Source: Candidatus Saccharimonadota bacterium
GTDB taxonomy: Bacteria; Patescibacteriota; Saccharimonadia; Saccharimonadales; Saccharimonadaceae
NCBI GenBank assembly: GCA_016866755.1
Contig: VGLK01000001.1
Span: 186,001 to 250,000 of the forward strand
Reading direction: 5' to 3'
DNA: 64,000 nt
Numbering within the stretch: position 1 is the first letter of the stretch; every line of letters begins with the position of its first letter. The notes beneath the pieces were generated by a model. It worked only from the letters and a program-made list of their open reading frames with translations, was not told the origin of the DNA and searched no databases. The position numbers were made by a program, and so were the translations under genes. Positions 50,563 through 59,415 of the stretch are shown in pieces.

Positions 50563-50769
50563 ATGGCTAAAAAGAATACGAAACGCAAGCTAGTTGGACT
50601 CGTAAGTGAGCTAACCGGTCACCGTACATATTACACCAAGAAAAATACCCAAAACACTCAAGGTAAATTAGAGTTACGAAAGTACGATCCGATTGCTCGT
50701 ACTCACGCACTGTACGTTGAAACCAAGAAAAACCTCGGTCGCAACGAAGTAAAAGCTCGCAAAGGCTAA
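50563..50769 (+). CDS. rpmG: 50S ribosomal protein L33 (bL33), zinc-free form
   Basis: A 68-residue L33. The core GHRTYYTKKNTQNTQGKLEL and the DPIARTHALYVETK end fit the family. No cysteine is present, so this is the zinc-free paralogue type. It is somewhat longer than the usual 50-55 residues because of both termini. Own promoter and terminator. Confidence 0.9.
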   Translation: MAKKNTKRKLVGLVSELTGHRTYYTKKNTQNTQGKLELRKYDPIARTHALYVETKKNLGRNEVKARKG

Positions 50770-50785
50770 ATTAATTTTGCGTATT

Positions 50786-50816
50786 TACACCTCTACGTTG
50801 TAGGGGTGTTTTTTAT
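50786..50816 (+). terminator. rpmG terminator
   Basis: CACCTCTAC pairs with GTAGGGGTG around GTT, then TTTTTT. Confidence 0.9.
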
Positions 50817-50834
50817 ATAAAAACATAAATTATA

Positions 50835-50863
50835 AACAAAAAACCATCTACACGGGTAAATGG
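50835..50863 (-). terminator. Terminator of the minus-strand tRNA pair
   Basis: On the minus strand CCATTTAC (50863-50856) pairs with GTAGATGG (50851-50844, one wobble), followed by a T run. Confidence 0.75.
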
Positions 50864-50876
50864 CTTAACGTCTATG

Positions 50877-50962
50877 TGGTACTGGGAGTAGGATTCGAAC
50901 CTACGAAGGCATATGCCAACAGATTTACAGTCTGTCGTGTTTGACCGCTTCACTATCCCAGC
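50877..50962 (-). tRNA. tRNA-Tyr (anticodon GUA)
   Basis: An 86-nt class II tRNA on the minus strand. Acceptor GCTGGGA/TCCCAGT, anticodon loop containing GTA in ACTGTAAAT, long variable arm, T-loop GTTCGAATC, encoded CCA. Second in a tandem pair after tRNA-Thr(UGU). Confidence 0.95.
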
Positions 50963-50969
50963 TTATATC

Positions 50970-51046
50970 TGGAGCCGCTTCAGGGACTCGAACCCAGGAC
51001 CTGCTGTTTACAAAACAGCTGCTCTAACCAACTGAGCTAAAGCGGC
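50970..51046 (-). tRNA. tRNA-Thr (anticodon UGU)
   Basis: A 77-nt tRNA on the minus strand. Acceptor GCCGCTT/AAGCGGC, D-arm AGCTCAGTTGGTTAGAGC, anticodon stem GCTGT/ACAGC around TTTGTAA (anticodon TGT), T-loop GTTCGAGTC, encoded CCA. Confidence 0.95.
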
Positions 51047-51060
51047 ATAAGTACTCTCCA

Positions 51061-51090
51061 AGGATATCAAAAATAACCAATCATTGTCAA
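51061..51090 (-). promoter_or_regulatory. Promoter of the tRNA-Thr/tRNA-Tyr pair
   Basis: On the minus strand TTGACA (51090-51085), 18 bp, TATCCT (51066-51061). Confidence 0.65.
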
Positions 51091-51102
51091 CGATATTTAG
51101 GC

Positions 51103-51816
51103 TTAACCTATCCGTTGGCGAAGTGAATTATAGGTGGCGTCTAGCGTGCTAGCTAACCATACGGCATTTTTTAATAGCACCTCAAGCAATTCTGCGGTTA
51201 GCTTGGGTGCATCAGAATAAACGATAACATGATCGTCGAACAACTCAATATAAAGTGGAAAATAATGGTTAGCAATTGTAAGCGCTGTGTCAGGTGTTAT
51301 AAGTTGCTCTATATACGGTTGCTGCGTTTGAGTGCCGTACACGGCATAGTTTAGTGTAAATTGATTTGGATACGCATGGCTTAGACCAAGCTGTAGTGAA
51401 TGTCTAGTTGCAAGCATGGCAAACACACGCTCGTACCACTGTTCGTTGTGGTTTTTCGGCCCTAAAAAAATGTGAGGTAATCCTTCGGGCGATTTTATGT
51501 CAACTTGCACCATATGAAGCGCATGACGAACCGGCTGCGTATGTGGCGGATGCTGTGTCGTTTCCCGATCAACAAAAACCACATCATAGCCGCCGTAGGT
51601 GCCAATGCAGTAGTGATTGTCGCTATTGCTGCGGCTGGCTGTAAGGCCACGAACCAATGCTGTCTCTTCGTGTTGGTAATCTGCGCGGCCAAAATATACC
51701 ATGCCATACTCATCGGCAATTGACTGCACAATTTTTTGTGTCTTGTAGTGCCTGGTCATGCTTTTTGGTGCGAGCGACTTAAGCAGTTTAGTGGTTTTAG
51801 TAGAATGTTTTGTCAT
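51103..51816 (-). CDS. Unknown protein, last gene of the alpha-glucan operon
   Basis: A 237-residue soluble protein with no domain I recognise. A basic N-terminus (KHSTKTTKLLKSLAPKS) precedes a mixed alpha/beta region with YGMVYFGRADY and YCIGTYGGYDVVFVDRE. No signal peptide or membrane segment. It starts 3 bases after the stop of the GH15-like gene, so it is translated from the same message. A role linked to glucan metabolism is only inferred from position. Confidence 0.65.
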   Translation of the reverse strand: MTKHSTKTTKLLKSLAPKSMTRHYKTQKIVQSIADEYGMVYFGRADYQHEETALVRGLTASRSNSDNHYCIGTYGGYDVVFVDRETTQHPPHTQPVRHALHMVQVDIKSPEGLPHIFLGPKNHNEQWYERVFAMLATRHSLQLGLSHAYPNQFTLNYAVYGTQTQQPYIEQLITPDTALTIANHYFPLYIELFDDHVIVYSDAPKLTAELLEVLLKNAVWLASTLDATYNSLRQRIG

Positions 51817-51819
51817 AAA

Positions 51820-53556
51820 TTACGTTATGGTATCCAGTAGTGTTGAAAGAATTTCAGCGGCATCGCTAGGGCTTTGTGGCTGACAGCGAACAAGTGCGTG
51901 AATTTGCTCTGTTGCGAGCTTAGAGTTGTTTGTTTCTATGTAATATTGGGCAAGCCAGCAATGAATTTTTAAACGATGCGGTGAGTCTTGGGATAGGCGG
52001 CCGGTGTACTCGGCGATTGTACTAGCTGCATCTACCAAAATGGTATCGTTCGCACGAACCACACCGTACATAAATAATCCGTAAAAGTTTTGTGCCGACT
52101 GCAGAAGATCCTGTTCGGTTTGATTGTGTACCGAAAAAGGCAGTTCGGCAGCAGATTCGTGAAGTGCTTCGGCTTGTGTGCGCCACGCAATCATGTTGGC
52201 GCTGTCTTTAAACGCCTCTGCTACGTCAGCCATTGAAGCAAAACCAGCCGAAAGTAAAGCCAAGTCGTAAATAGCAGCCGGAGAAGAGAGCTGAGTTGAT
52301 TTTTTACCGTGTTGCGCATCAAGCATTCCACTTAACTGGGTAGTTATTGGACTCGAAAACTCTTTATATATGGAGTGTAGTTGCTTTGGATGTGAATGTA
52401 GGTGATGCAGCTGGCCAAACAAAAACAGCAACCCACCAACATGGCACTGCGAATTAGAGAAGGTAAGTATGCCCTTGTCTATATCAGGTGAGCCGTTATC
52501 GACTGCTCGTCCTGTAAGATCGCAGTAGCGACTAGGAGGCTGGTTGGTCTGAGTGTATTTTTTTGCCATACGTTCAAAATATTGTTGAACTTCTGATTGC
52601 TTACCGAGTCGCAAAAGAGGCCACAAACTGTAAAGAGTTGCGTGCGTGTCATACACTAACTCGCCTTGGTTGCACTCGACCACTCCAGCCTTAAATAAAT
52701 GTGTGCGCACAAGTAGTAGGTAGGCGATAAAGCGTTTACTTAAAGATGGGGAAAGACCTGCAATTACTTGCGTCGCTGGATCAATCCACTCGTGCCAATG
52801 TGCGCCCGTAGCTTGGTAGGCATGATTAAAGCCTTGTTTGCGAGCATACGTTTGCAAAGAGTAAGCTTCAGTTGGCGTGCGAGCCAATGAGAGATGGTAA
52901 GTAAACCTGTTCGAACTAAGCCCCGGAATAAATGCCGTCATACGAATTGTAGAGTCGGCCACGCCAGACTCATAGGAATTTTTAGCAAGCTCACCATCGC
53001 TTGCATCAACATAGGTTCCCTCAAAGCCATCGCGCTTATACGCACCGACGCTCCAGTCGTCAAATGACGATCCATCGTAATGCGATGAGGCAACAAATGC
53101 CGTAACACTGGGCGAGTAATGCATAATTGCGCGTGCAGATTTTATATATTCAGCGCGTATTAGGCTTGAAGGGGCGCAAAATTTGAAACCCTGATGGGCA
53201 AATACTCGAACTGTACGAAGTTGTTCACTATGGTTAATAACATGCAAACTACGCCAAAAAACATTTCTACGCGAATCTATAAAACTATCAATTTCAAGGG
53301 CAATTTTAAGTTGTCGGTGAATTGCCGACGTATGCACAGCAAGCGTTGGTATGGCATATTGCTGAGAGACTTCCCACGCCCCATCATCTAGCCACGAAAG
53401 TTGACCGTCTACATATACACCTAATTTATGTACCGGACTATCGCTCTGTTCGCCAAGTAAATTACCGGCCGATTCATTAATAAAGTATAATGCGGTTACT
53501 TCGCCAAAGTTGTTAATTTGTGCTGCTACTTCATCGTTGCTAACTACGTGTATCAT
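51820..53556 (-). CDS. Glucoamylase-like protein (GH15-type alpha/alpha toroid)
   Basis: A 578-residue protein. The N-terminal part (about 1-260) is beta-rich, and the C-terminal part consists of paired helices typical of an (alpha/alpha)6 barrel. The segment CNQGELVYDTHATLYSLWPLLRL and SPDIDKGILTFSNSQ resembles the substrate-facing loops of GH15 glucoamylases and trehalases, but I cannot place both catalytic glutamates. It overlaps the GH57 gene by 4 bases. Likely acts on alpha-1,4-glucan or a related oligosaccharide. Confidence 0.55.
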   Translation of the reverse strand: MIHVVSNDEVAAQINNFGEVTALYFINESAGNLLGEQSDSPVHKLGVYVDGQLSWLDDGAWEVSQQYAIPTLAVHTSAIHRQLKIALEIDSFIDSRRNVFWRSLHVINHSEQLRTVRVFAHQGFKFCAPSSLIRAEYIKSARAIMHYSPSVTAFVASSHYDGSSFDDWSVGAYKRDGFEGTYVDASDGELAKNSYESGVADSTIRMTAFIPGLSSNRFTYHLSLARTPTEAYSLQTYARKQGFNHAYQATGAHWHEWIDPATQVIAGLSPSLSKRFIAYLLLVRTHLFKAGVVECNQGELVYDTHATLYSLWPLLRLGKQSEVQQYFERMAKKYTQTNQPPSRYCDLTGRAVDNGSPDIDKGILTFSNSQCHVGGLLFLFGQLHHLHSHPKQLHSIYKEFSSPITTQLSGMLDAQHGKKSTQLSSPAAIYDLALLSAGFASMADVAEAFKDSANMIAWRTQAEALHESAAELPFSVHNQTEQDLLQSAQNFYGLFMYGVVRANDTILVDAASTIAEYTGRLSQDSPHRLKIHCWLAQYYIETNNSKLATEQIHALVRCQPQSPSDAAEILSTLLDTIT

Positions 53557-54782
53557 GCGTTAGATTCCTTGCTTGAATGTGTGTCGAGTCGCCAGCGCAT
53601 ATCGCGCACCGCATTCATATAATAAATAAAAGCGTCGTACGGAGAGGAGTAGGGACTAAAGTACGCGTGAACGTCACCGTCCTTAAACCATTTTGTACAC
53701 ATATAATAAGGGTTATCAGAGGTTTGAAGGCGTCGCCAATCTTCAATAAGTTTGGGGTCGTGCGTTGCAAGCACGTCACTACCAAGCGCATACACATGTC
53801 GCATAGCTTCTTTTTGCATGTCATTGCCAAGCCATGCCGTAAGATCGCGTTCACTATCGGCCCACGTAACGGTTGCAGGCATACTAATTTCGCCAACAGG
53901 TTGGTGTGTAGCGATGGCTTCTGAAGCGGTATAAAAAGTGTTTGTTGGTGTAGAGAGCCAATTTTCAACAAATTTTTCAAAAAAGTCAAAAATACCAGTT
54001 TCTGCCCACTGGTGTTCACCAAACGTTTCATAGTCCATAAATAAATTAATCAGTGGGCTGTCGTTAATGGCGTCATTTGTCCACTGGGTGTAGCGATCGT
54101 GAGTAAGCGGCCATTCGCTCCAAGCTTGGTTACTAAAGCGAAACGCTAAATCGTCGCTAAGTCGATAATTTTTTAAAAGCAATTTAATGCGGGTTGTTGC
54201 GGTAGGTCGATAGACATAATTTGGACTCCGCCATTTAAGTATCGGATCCCAGCCTTCGGCTAATATGCCGTCAAACCCTTTTTCGTCGGCCCACCGAGCC
54301 AGTTCGTCGTTATATGACAGTTCGGTGTTGCGAAACACTTTTGTTTCTACGCCAAACAGTTTTTGTATGCGTGCTTGGTGCATTTCTACTTGGCAATTAA
54401 ACTCGTCTCTATCAAAGAAAAACGCAAGTGAATGGTGATAAGTTTCGGCTATAATTTCAACTCGGCCGGTAGCTACAAGTTTTTGTAGCGTAGCGATAAT
54501 ATCGGGTGCCCACGCTTCGGCTTGGTCTAAAAATGTGCCGGTAATGCTTAAAGAGATTTTAAAATCGTCGTGGGTTTCAAGTAATTTCTCCAGTAAGGCG
54601 TTCATTGGGCGATATGATTTATGCGCAACCTTATCGAATATGGCTTTATTATCCTGTCCGGGGTGCGAACTGTCACTAAAATAATTGTGCGCCGTAGCTG
54701 TGTCGAATACACTATACTGACGCACTCGCCAAGGCTGGTGCATATGAAGATATAAAACTATGCCTCGTTCAGCCTGTCTCAT
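53553..54782 (-). CDS. GH57-family alpha-amylase / glucanotransferase
   Basis: A 409-residue protein with the GH57 conserved regions: LHMHQPWR (region 1), ETYHHSLAF (region 2), VFRNTELSYND with the catalytic nucleophile Glu (region 3), and LFMDYETFGEHQW with the acid Asp (region 4). GH57 enzymes hydrolyse or rearrange alpha-glucans by a retaining mechanism. No signal peptide, so it acts in the cytoplasm. It overlaps both neighbours by 4 bases (ATGA), showing tight coupling with the GT4 synthase and the GH15-like gene. Confidence 0.88.
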   Translation of the reverse strand: MRQAERGIVLYLHMHQPWRVRQYSVFDTATAHNYFSDSSHPGQDNKAIFDKVAHKSYRPMNALLEKLLETHDDFKISLSITGTFLDQAEAWAPDIIATLQKLVATGRVEIIAETYHHSLAFFFDRDEFNCQVEMHQARIQKLFGVETKVFRNTELSYNDELARWADEKGFDGILAEGWDPILKWRSPNYVYRPTATTRIKLLLKNYRLSDDLAFRFSNQAWSEWPLTHDRYTQWTNDAINDSPLINLFMDYETFGEHQWAETGIFDFFEKFVENWLSTPTNTFYTASEAIATHQPVGEISMPATVTWADSERDLTAWLGNDMQKEAMRHVYALGSDVLATHDPKLIEDWRRLQTSDNPYYMCTKWFKDGDVHAYFSPYSSPYDAFIYYMNAVRDMRWRLDTHSSKESNA

Positions 54783-56017
54783 AGTGTGGCCTCACTTGTA
54801 ACAGGGGATTTAAGTTGAGGAGCTGAAAATATTTTTATACATTTGCGCGCTACATCATGCCACGAAATCGAGGCGTATTCTTTATGAGAATTTTGAATAA
54901 GTGTAGGTAGTAGCGATTGATTTTGCGCAAGATTAACAAGTTGGTCTGCTAAACGCTCGGTATCCCAAAAGTCGTATTTTAATGTATTGCGGACTACTTC
55001 GCTTACGCCGGATTGATGAGTGAGAACGAGCGCACAGTTATAGTGTGCCGCCTCTAGCGCGGTAAGCCCAAACGGCTCACTAACAGAACTCATTACAAAT
55101 ACATCAAGTACGTCGTAAGCGTCTCGCCACTGTTTACCGCGCACAAAACCGGTAAAAAAAACTTTATCGGCTATGCCGTAGTGGGCGGCAAGACTAATAA
55201 GTTCATCTCGTTGCTCGCCGTCACCCGCTAATAAAAATACAAATTTATTGTGTTTTTGACTGGCACGAGCAGCAGCTTGCAAGAATAGTGACAAACCTTT
55301 TTGAACTGTAAAGCGAGTAAGTGTGCCGACAATTGTGTGTCCGTTGTTGCGTAAATGCTGTAGGTAACGATAAGTCGATTCATCACGAGATTCAACCGCC
55401 TCAAGATGTGTCGCGTCGAAACCGTTATATACTACGTCTATTTTGTTAGCTGGAATATGATATTTTTCAATAATTATTCGCTTTGTGGCTTCGCTTACGG
55501 CAATAATTTTATCTGCCATCATTAATGAGGTTAGTTCAATTTCGTGCACGAGCGGATTGCCATTTTTCGCTCCAGCCCTGTCATACTCAGTAGAGTGCAC
55601 GTGCAGCACTAGCGGTGCGCCAGTCAGTTCTTTTGCACGAACCCCAGCCTCCATTGTAAGCCAGTCGTGAGCATGTATGACATCGTGGGTATGGCGAGAG
55701 GTTAGTCCCTCTACAAACTTCACATATCTTGCCTGAACGCCGCGAATTGTCGTATCTGGTAAATCGTTGTGAAGTTCTTTAGTGGCAACTTGCTTGCCGG
55801 CATTGTAAGCGCCAAAGCTACCATACGGCTGAGGTTTCTGCGGTGTAGCAGCATGTACCGTCATGTGATTGGTATTGGGGTGCGAAGCGCTATACGGCAC
55901 TACAAAGTCTATAGTTGCACCTTGTACGGCCATGGCTTTAGACATGTGATAACAAGCAATACCGAGTCCGCCACTATTGTGCGGCGGTAATTCCCACCCA
56001 AGCATTAATATTTTCAT
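54779..56017 (-). CDS. GT4-family glycosyltransferase (glycogen synthase-like)
   Basis: A 412-residue GT-B glycosyltransferase. The N-terminal MLGWELPPHNSGGLGIACYHM holds the donor/acceptor glycine loop, and the middle has VHSTEYDRAG. The C-terminal GT4 motif is SSVSEPFGLTALEAAHY (E-x7-E). With a GH57 enzyme beside it, synthesis of an alpha-glucan such as glycogen is the best guess; a sucrose- or trehalose-type GT4 cannot be excluded. First gene of the operon, with promoter at 56079-56108. Confidence 0.85.
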   Translation of the reverse strand: MKILMLGWELPPHNSGGLGIACYHMSKAMAVQGATIDFVVPYSASHPNTNHMTVHAATPQKPQPYGSFGAYNAGKQVATKELHNDLPDTTIRGVQARYVKFVEGLTSRHTHDVIHAHDWLTMEAGVRAKELTGAPLVLHVHSTEYDRAGAKNGNPLVHEIELTSLMMADKIIAVSEATKRIIIEKYHIPANKIDVVYNGFDATHLEAVESRDESTYRYLQHLRNNGHTIVGTLTRFTVQKGLSLFLQAAARASQKHNKFVFLLAGDGEQRDELISLAAHYGIADKVFFTGFVRGKQWRDAYDVLDVFVMSSVSEPFGLTALEAAHYNCALVLTHQSGVSEVVRNTLKYDFWDTERLADQLVNLAQNQSLLPTLIQNSHKEYASISWHDVARKCIKIFSAPQLKSPVTSEATL

Positions 56018-56078
56018 ACCACTTCAGTCAAAGCTAAGAATTATTTCTTTGCCACGCTCCCCGTATCATGTTTGTTAT

Positions 56079-56108
56079 AGTATACCTAAACCGCTTATGA
56101 TAATGCAA
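56079..56108 (-). promoter_or_regulatory. Promoter of the alpha-glucan operon
   Basis: On the minus strand TTGCAT (56108-56103), 18 bp, TATACT (56084-56079). It lies directly after the NDH-2 stop codon. Confidence 0.55.
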
Positions 56109-56117
56109 CAACATTCA

Positions 56118-57278
56118 TTAAATTCTGTCTTCATGAATGTAGTGCGCTTTCCATGCCGCTCGTGCTTTTTTAGCCGGTAAAAGCGCTTTGTAACCCTGAA
56201 GCTCAATCCAGCGACGCAGTTTAACGCCAGATTTTCCGCTTGCATACACACCATGCCATTCAACATAGGCCCAATTGTCGCCCACCGGAATACCGCTCGG
56301 CGGTGAAGTAGGGCGTCTTGATGAAAGGGGTAATCCTAGCGACTTTCTTGAAAGATGTCGCGCGACAAATACTGCATCATCAAGCGCATTCCAGGCTAGT
56401 CCGCTATATGGTGTGGCCGCATTGTCGCCAATTACGTACACGTGCGGTAAAGCTTCTAAGTATTGATTCACTTCAACTCGTCCATTTTTTGCTAACTTAA
56501 ATAAATCGCTATGGCTGGCAAAGAATGGGTGATTACTTACGCCAGACGTCCACACTACAGCGCTAGCTGGTACTTTCTCACCGGCGATTGTTACGTGCGT
56601 ACTAGAGAGCGCCTCCACCGGATGAGAAGTAATAACTTTAATATTCATTTTTTCTAGGCGATGATGAACCTTTTTGCTTGCAGTTTTAGACGAGCGAGGC
56701 AAAATTCTATCGGCCGCCTCAACAAGCGATATTTCGACCTTCGATTTTGTATGTCGACGCTGTGTAATAATCCAGTCGGTATATTCACGCAACGCACCGG
56801 CAAGTTCTACTCCACTGGGGCCAGCACCAACAATCACGTAGTGGCGACGCTTATGCGAATCAAGTTTTAAATCGTCAAGCACTTTAGCATGAAAATCATT
56901 TACTTCATTTAGTAACTTAATGCCGTACGAATTCTCGGCCATACCTTTTATGCCAAAATACGTAGTAACGACACCAAGTGACAGAATAAGCTCGTCGTAT
57001 TTATAGCTTTTTTTAGCACTGCCTACTAATTTTCGAGTGGTGTCTAGTTTAGTTATTTCATCGTGCACCACACGCACGTTAGTATATGGCGTTAAAATTT
57101 CTTTTAGCGAAATTACCGATTCATCTTTGCTTCGACCGGTAGCCGTAGCATACAGTGTTGCATGATGAAGAAAGTAGGGCTCATTAGATATGAGCGTAAT
57201 TTTGCCCAATTGTTTTTTACTCAGCTCAATCGCCGCTTTAATTCCAGCAAATCCGCCGCCAACAATAACCGTATGCAT
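56118..57278 (-). CDS. ndh: Type II NADH dehydrogenase-like flavoprotein
   Basis: A 386-residue FAD/NAD(P)H oxidoreductase. The FAD-binding Rossmann motif is VIVGGGFAGIKAA at the N-terminus, the NAD(P)H-binding motif is VIVGAGPSGVELAGAL (about residue 155), and VIGDNAATPYSGLAWNALDD is the C-terminal FAD contact. The C-terminal helices may bind the membrane peripherally. NDH-2 passes electrons from NADH to quinone without pumping. Start ATG 57278 has GGGGG before it; the longer frame to 57380 crosses the divergent promoter. Quinone partner genes are not in this window. Confidence 0.85.
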   Translation of the reverse strand: MHTVIVGGGFAGIKAAIELSKKQLGKITLISNEPYFLHHATLYATATGRSKDESVISLKEILTPYTNVRVVHDEITKLDTTRKLVGSAKKSYKYDELILSLGVVTTYFGIKGMAENSYGIKLLNEVNDFHAKVLDDLKLDSHKRRHYVIVGAGPSGVELAGALREYTDWIITQRRHTKSKVEISLVEAADRILPRSSKTASKKVHHRLEKMNIKVITSHPVEALSSTHVTIAGEKVPASAVVWTSGVSNHPFFASHSDLFKLAKNGRVEVNQYLEALPHVYVIGDNAATPYSGLAWNALDDAVFVARHLSRKSLGLPLSSRRPTSPPSGIPVGDNWAYVEWHGVYASGKSGVKLRRWIELQGYKALLPAKKARAAWKAHYIHEDRI

Positions 57279-57356
57279 ATTTCCCCCTATTACTGACTTC
57301 ATAGTACCACAAAATGCTTTTGCTATAAGACACTTTAAATGCGCGGGTAAAGTCGC

Positions 57357-57362
57357 TATAGT
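57357..57362 (+). promoter_or_regulatory. -10 of the MscS-family gene
   Basis: TTTAAA at 17 bp, then TATAGT, 9 bases before ATG 57372. Confidence 0.5.
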
Positions 57363-57371
57363 TAATGAGGT

Positions 57372-58313
57372 ATGAATCAAGTTTCTTTAGATGCAGCAAT
57401 TTTTGAACTCCGTGAGTTTGTCGGCCAAGCTAATGCCTTTCGCACTATGCTTATTTTGATTGGTCTTATTATTGCTTCGTATATTTTAAGTAAATATTTG
57501 GCGCGAGGAATTATCCGATTTGCACAGTTTATAGCCCTGAAAGCCGACAACACCCCAAACGAAGAACGGCAAATTAAATATCGCCAAATTGAAACCTATC
57601 TAAGTATTGCTGTAGCGGTAGTGCGCGCGTTAGTTGTGGCGTTGGCGGCGTACATTGGCTTTAGAATACTCAGTCCCATAGAAGAACCGAGCGGATTGGC
57701 AGCGATTGGTGCCGGTACTTTCTTTATTGTGTTTGCTGGACAAACAATTGGTATGATGCTCCGCGATCTAACAGCTGGCACGTTAATGATTAGCGAGGGT
57801 TGGTTTACGGTTGGCGATTTTATTAAAGTAGAGCCGTTTATGGATGTTTCTGGTGTGGTAGAGCGCTTTACTCTTCGTTCAACAAAAATTCGTAGTCTTA
57901 GCGGTGAGGTAGTATGGATACATAATCAACAAATGGCGGCCGTGCATGTAACGCCGCGGGGCGTGCGCACTATTGCAGTAGATGTTTTTACGGCCAATGT
58001 GCAAGAGGGAAGAAGGGCGATTGAAAATATTATTCATACTATTCCAACCGGCCCAACGCTGTTAGCTAAACCTATTCGTTTTACGCGTGAAGAAAAGTGG
58101 GGTGAAGATTTGTACCGCATAACTGTAAGCGGGCAAACTACTCCGGGACGCGAATGGCTAATTGAAAAATTTTTGGTAAATGCAATTATTGCGATCGACA
58201 AAGACAAACCAGAAAGCCAACGACTATTTACCTACGAGCCTATTGCACGCTATGCCGATCCGGTTACCGAACGAAAATTCCGCCGTGCTGTTCGCGCCCG
58301 CAGCGATTCATAA
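57372..58313 (+). CDS. MscS-family mechanosensitive ion channel
   Basis: A 313-residue membrane protein with three hydrophobic segments (about residues 22-45, 70-95 and 105-130). The third runs into the pore-like helix GLAAIGAGTFFIVFAGQTIGM and the MscS signature LRDLTAGTLMISEGWFTVGDFIKV. A cytoplasmic beta domain (SGVVERFTLRSTKIRS) follows. It releases solutes on hypo-osmotic shock. Divergent from the NDH-2 gene. Confidence 0.88.
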   Translation: MNQVSLDAAIFELREFVGQANAFRTMLILIGLIIASYILSKYLARGIIRFAQFIALKADNTPNEERQIKYRQIETYLSIAVAVVRALVVALAAYIGFRILSPIEEPSGLAAIGAGTFFIVFAGQTIGMMLRDLTAGTLMISEGWFTVGDFIKVEPFMDVSGVVERFTLRSTKIRSLSGEVVWIHNQQMAAVHVTPRGVRTIAVDVFTANVQEGRRAIENIIHTIPTGPTLLAKPIRFTREEKWGEDLYRITVSGQTTPGREWLIEKFLVNAIIAIDKDKPESQRLFTYEPIARYADPVTERKFRRAVRARSDS

Positions 58314-58356
58314 GCTTCACAACCTCAAAGATAGTATGGTATACTTGTGAACGTCT

Positions 58357-58431
58357 AGGGGCATAGTACAACGGTTAGTATAGCGGTCTCCAAAACCGTA
58401 GATTGAGGTTCGATTCCTCATGCCCCTGCCA
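58357..58431 (+). tRNA. tRNA-Trp (anticodon CCA)
   Basis: A 75-nt tRNA. Acceptor AGGGGCA/TGCCCCT, D-arm, anticodon loop CTCCAAA (anticodon CCA), T-loop GTTCGATTC, encoded CCA. TGG-TATACT lies about 10 bp upstream. The CCA anticodon reads UGG only, in keeping with UGA as stop. Confidence 0.95.
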
Positions 58432-58466
58432 AAAAAAAGCTCTGATCATATGATCGGCTTTTTTTC
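58432..58466 (+). terminator. Terminator of tRNA-Trp
   Basis: GC/GC pairs around a GATCAT/ATGATC palindrome, with A and T runs on the two sides. Confidence 0.7.
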
Positions 58467-58640
58467 TTTATAGCGCAGTGTAAAGCAGAAATTGATATTT
58501 TCAATTTGCGGCATCTATAATAGACTCACGTTTATTAGGGGTGTCGCTTGGTAATTACAGTATATTTTAATTAAGTGAATAACTGTATTATATCTAAATA
58601 AAGCTTTGTCTAATTAAGGTAAAATATAACCTATACATTA

Positions 58641-58649
58641 TGTTACAAT
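58641..58649 (+). promoter_or_regulatory. Extended -10 of the Nudix gene, leaderless type
   Basis: TGT-TACAAT with exactly 6 bases to ATG 58656. Confidence 0.55.
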
Positions 58650-58655
58650 CTCTGT

Positions 58656-59060
58656 ATGAAATTAGGACAATACCCCGACGCCTTTTATCGTGTTTCTGTA
58701 AAAGCAGTAATCAAAGATAGCACTGGTAGTGTACTTGTCGTGCAGGAAAATAAAGACTGGACGTTGCCCGGAGGTGGTATTGACCATGGCGAAAGTCCGC
58801 TTGTAGCATTAAAGCGTGAACTCAGCGAAGAGGTGTTAATAGATACTCATTTTTCTGCATTTTTTCTAGGAACCGAATCGTTTTATGTAGAATCAAAAAA
58901 TATGATGGCACTTTGGTTACTGTATGAAGTGATTGTTGCTGATAAAGAGTTTAATTTTGGTGCTGGTGAAGACGCAGATGATGTAAGATTTCGTAAACCA
59001 AATGACTTTAAACACAGCCAATCACTTTTCGAGCAAATTATTTATAGGTATGCCAAATAG
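58656..59060 (+). CDS. Nudix hydrolase
   Basis: A 134-residue protein with a full Nudix box (GGGIDHGESPLVALKRELSEE; catalytic E residues in RELSEE) at about residues 37-58. Nudix enzymes cleave nucleoside diphosphates linked to another moiety; the substrate is not predictable. Length and position of the box fit MutT-like housekeeping members. Leaderless promoter. Confidence 0.9.
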   Translation: MKLGQYPDAFYRVSVKAVIKDSTGSVLVVQENKDWTLPGGGIDHGESPLVALKRELSEEVLIDTHFSAFFLGTESFYVESKNMMALWLLYEVIVADKEFNFGAGEDADDVRFRKPNDFKHSQSLFEQIIYRYAK

Positions 59061-59108
59061 AGATATGACATAAACTAAATATATCATTGATATATTTAAA
59101 TATTTCTA

Positions 59109-59114
59109 TATACT
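59109..59114 (+). promoter_or_regulatory. -10 of the ArsR operon, leaderless type
   Basis: TATACT followed by a second TATACT and ATG 59121; the first gives the 6-base spacing seen elsewhere. Confidence 0.5.
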
Positions 59115-59120
59115 TATACT

Positions 59121-59414
59121 ATGAACACAAATCAGCAAGTAGTAGTATTAAAAAGCATTGCCGACAGTACACGTCTTGCAATTGTAAAAAAATTGGCGCA
59201 AAACTCATGCGAAATTACCGGAAGTGAAATAGTAAATAGTTGCGCATTCGCACTCAAGCTATCGCAGCCAACAATGAGCCATCATTTTTCTAAGCTAGTG
59301 CAGGCAAACGTTGTACGCGAAAAAAAACTAGGTAATGAAAAGTGTTACCAATTGAATATAGCTACGCTTACCGCCGCTGGCATTAACATAACAAACTTTC
59401 TAGAGGAATCATAA
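59121..59414 (+). CDS. ArsR-family winged-helix repressor
   Basis: A 97-residue regulator. KSIADSTRLAIVKKLAQ begins the wHTH and LSQPTMSHHFSKLVQANVVR is the recognition helix region. No CVC metal motif; the two Cys present (SCEIT and NSCAF) flank the wing and could sense redox state. Its stop is 1 base before the flavin oxidoreductase gene, so it probably autoregulates the three-gene operon. Confidence 0.87.
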   Translation: MNTNQQVVVLKSIADSTRLAIVKKLAQNSCEITGSEIVNSCAFALKLSQPTMSHHFSKLVQANVVREKKLGNEKCYQLNIATLTAAGINITNFLEES

Positions 59415-59415
59415 C

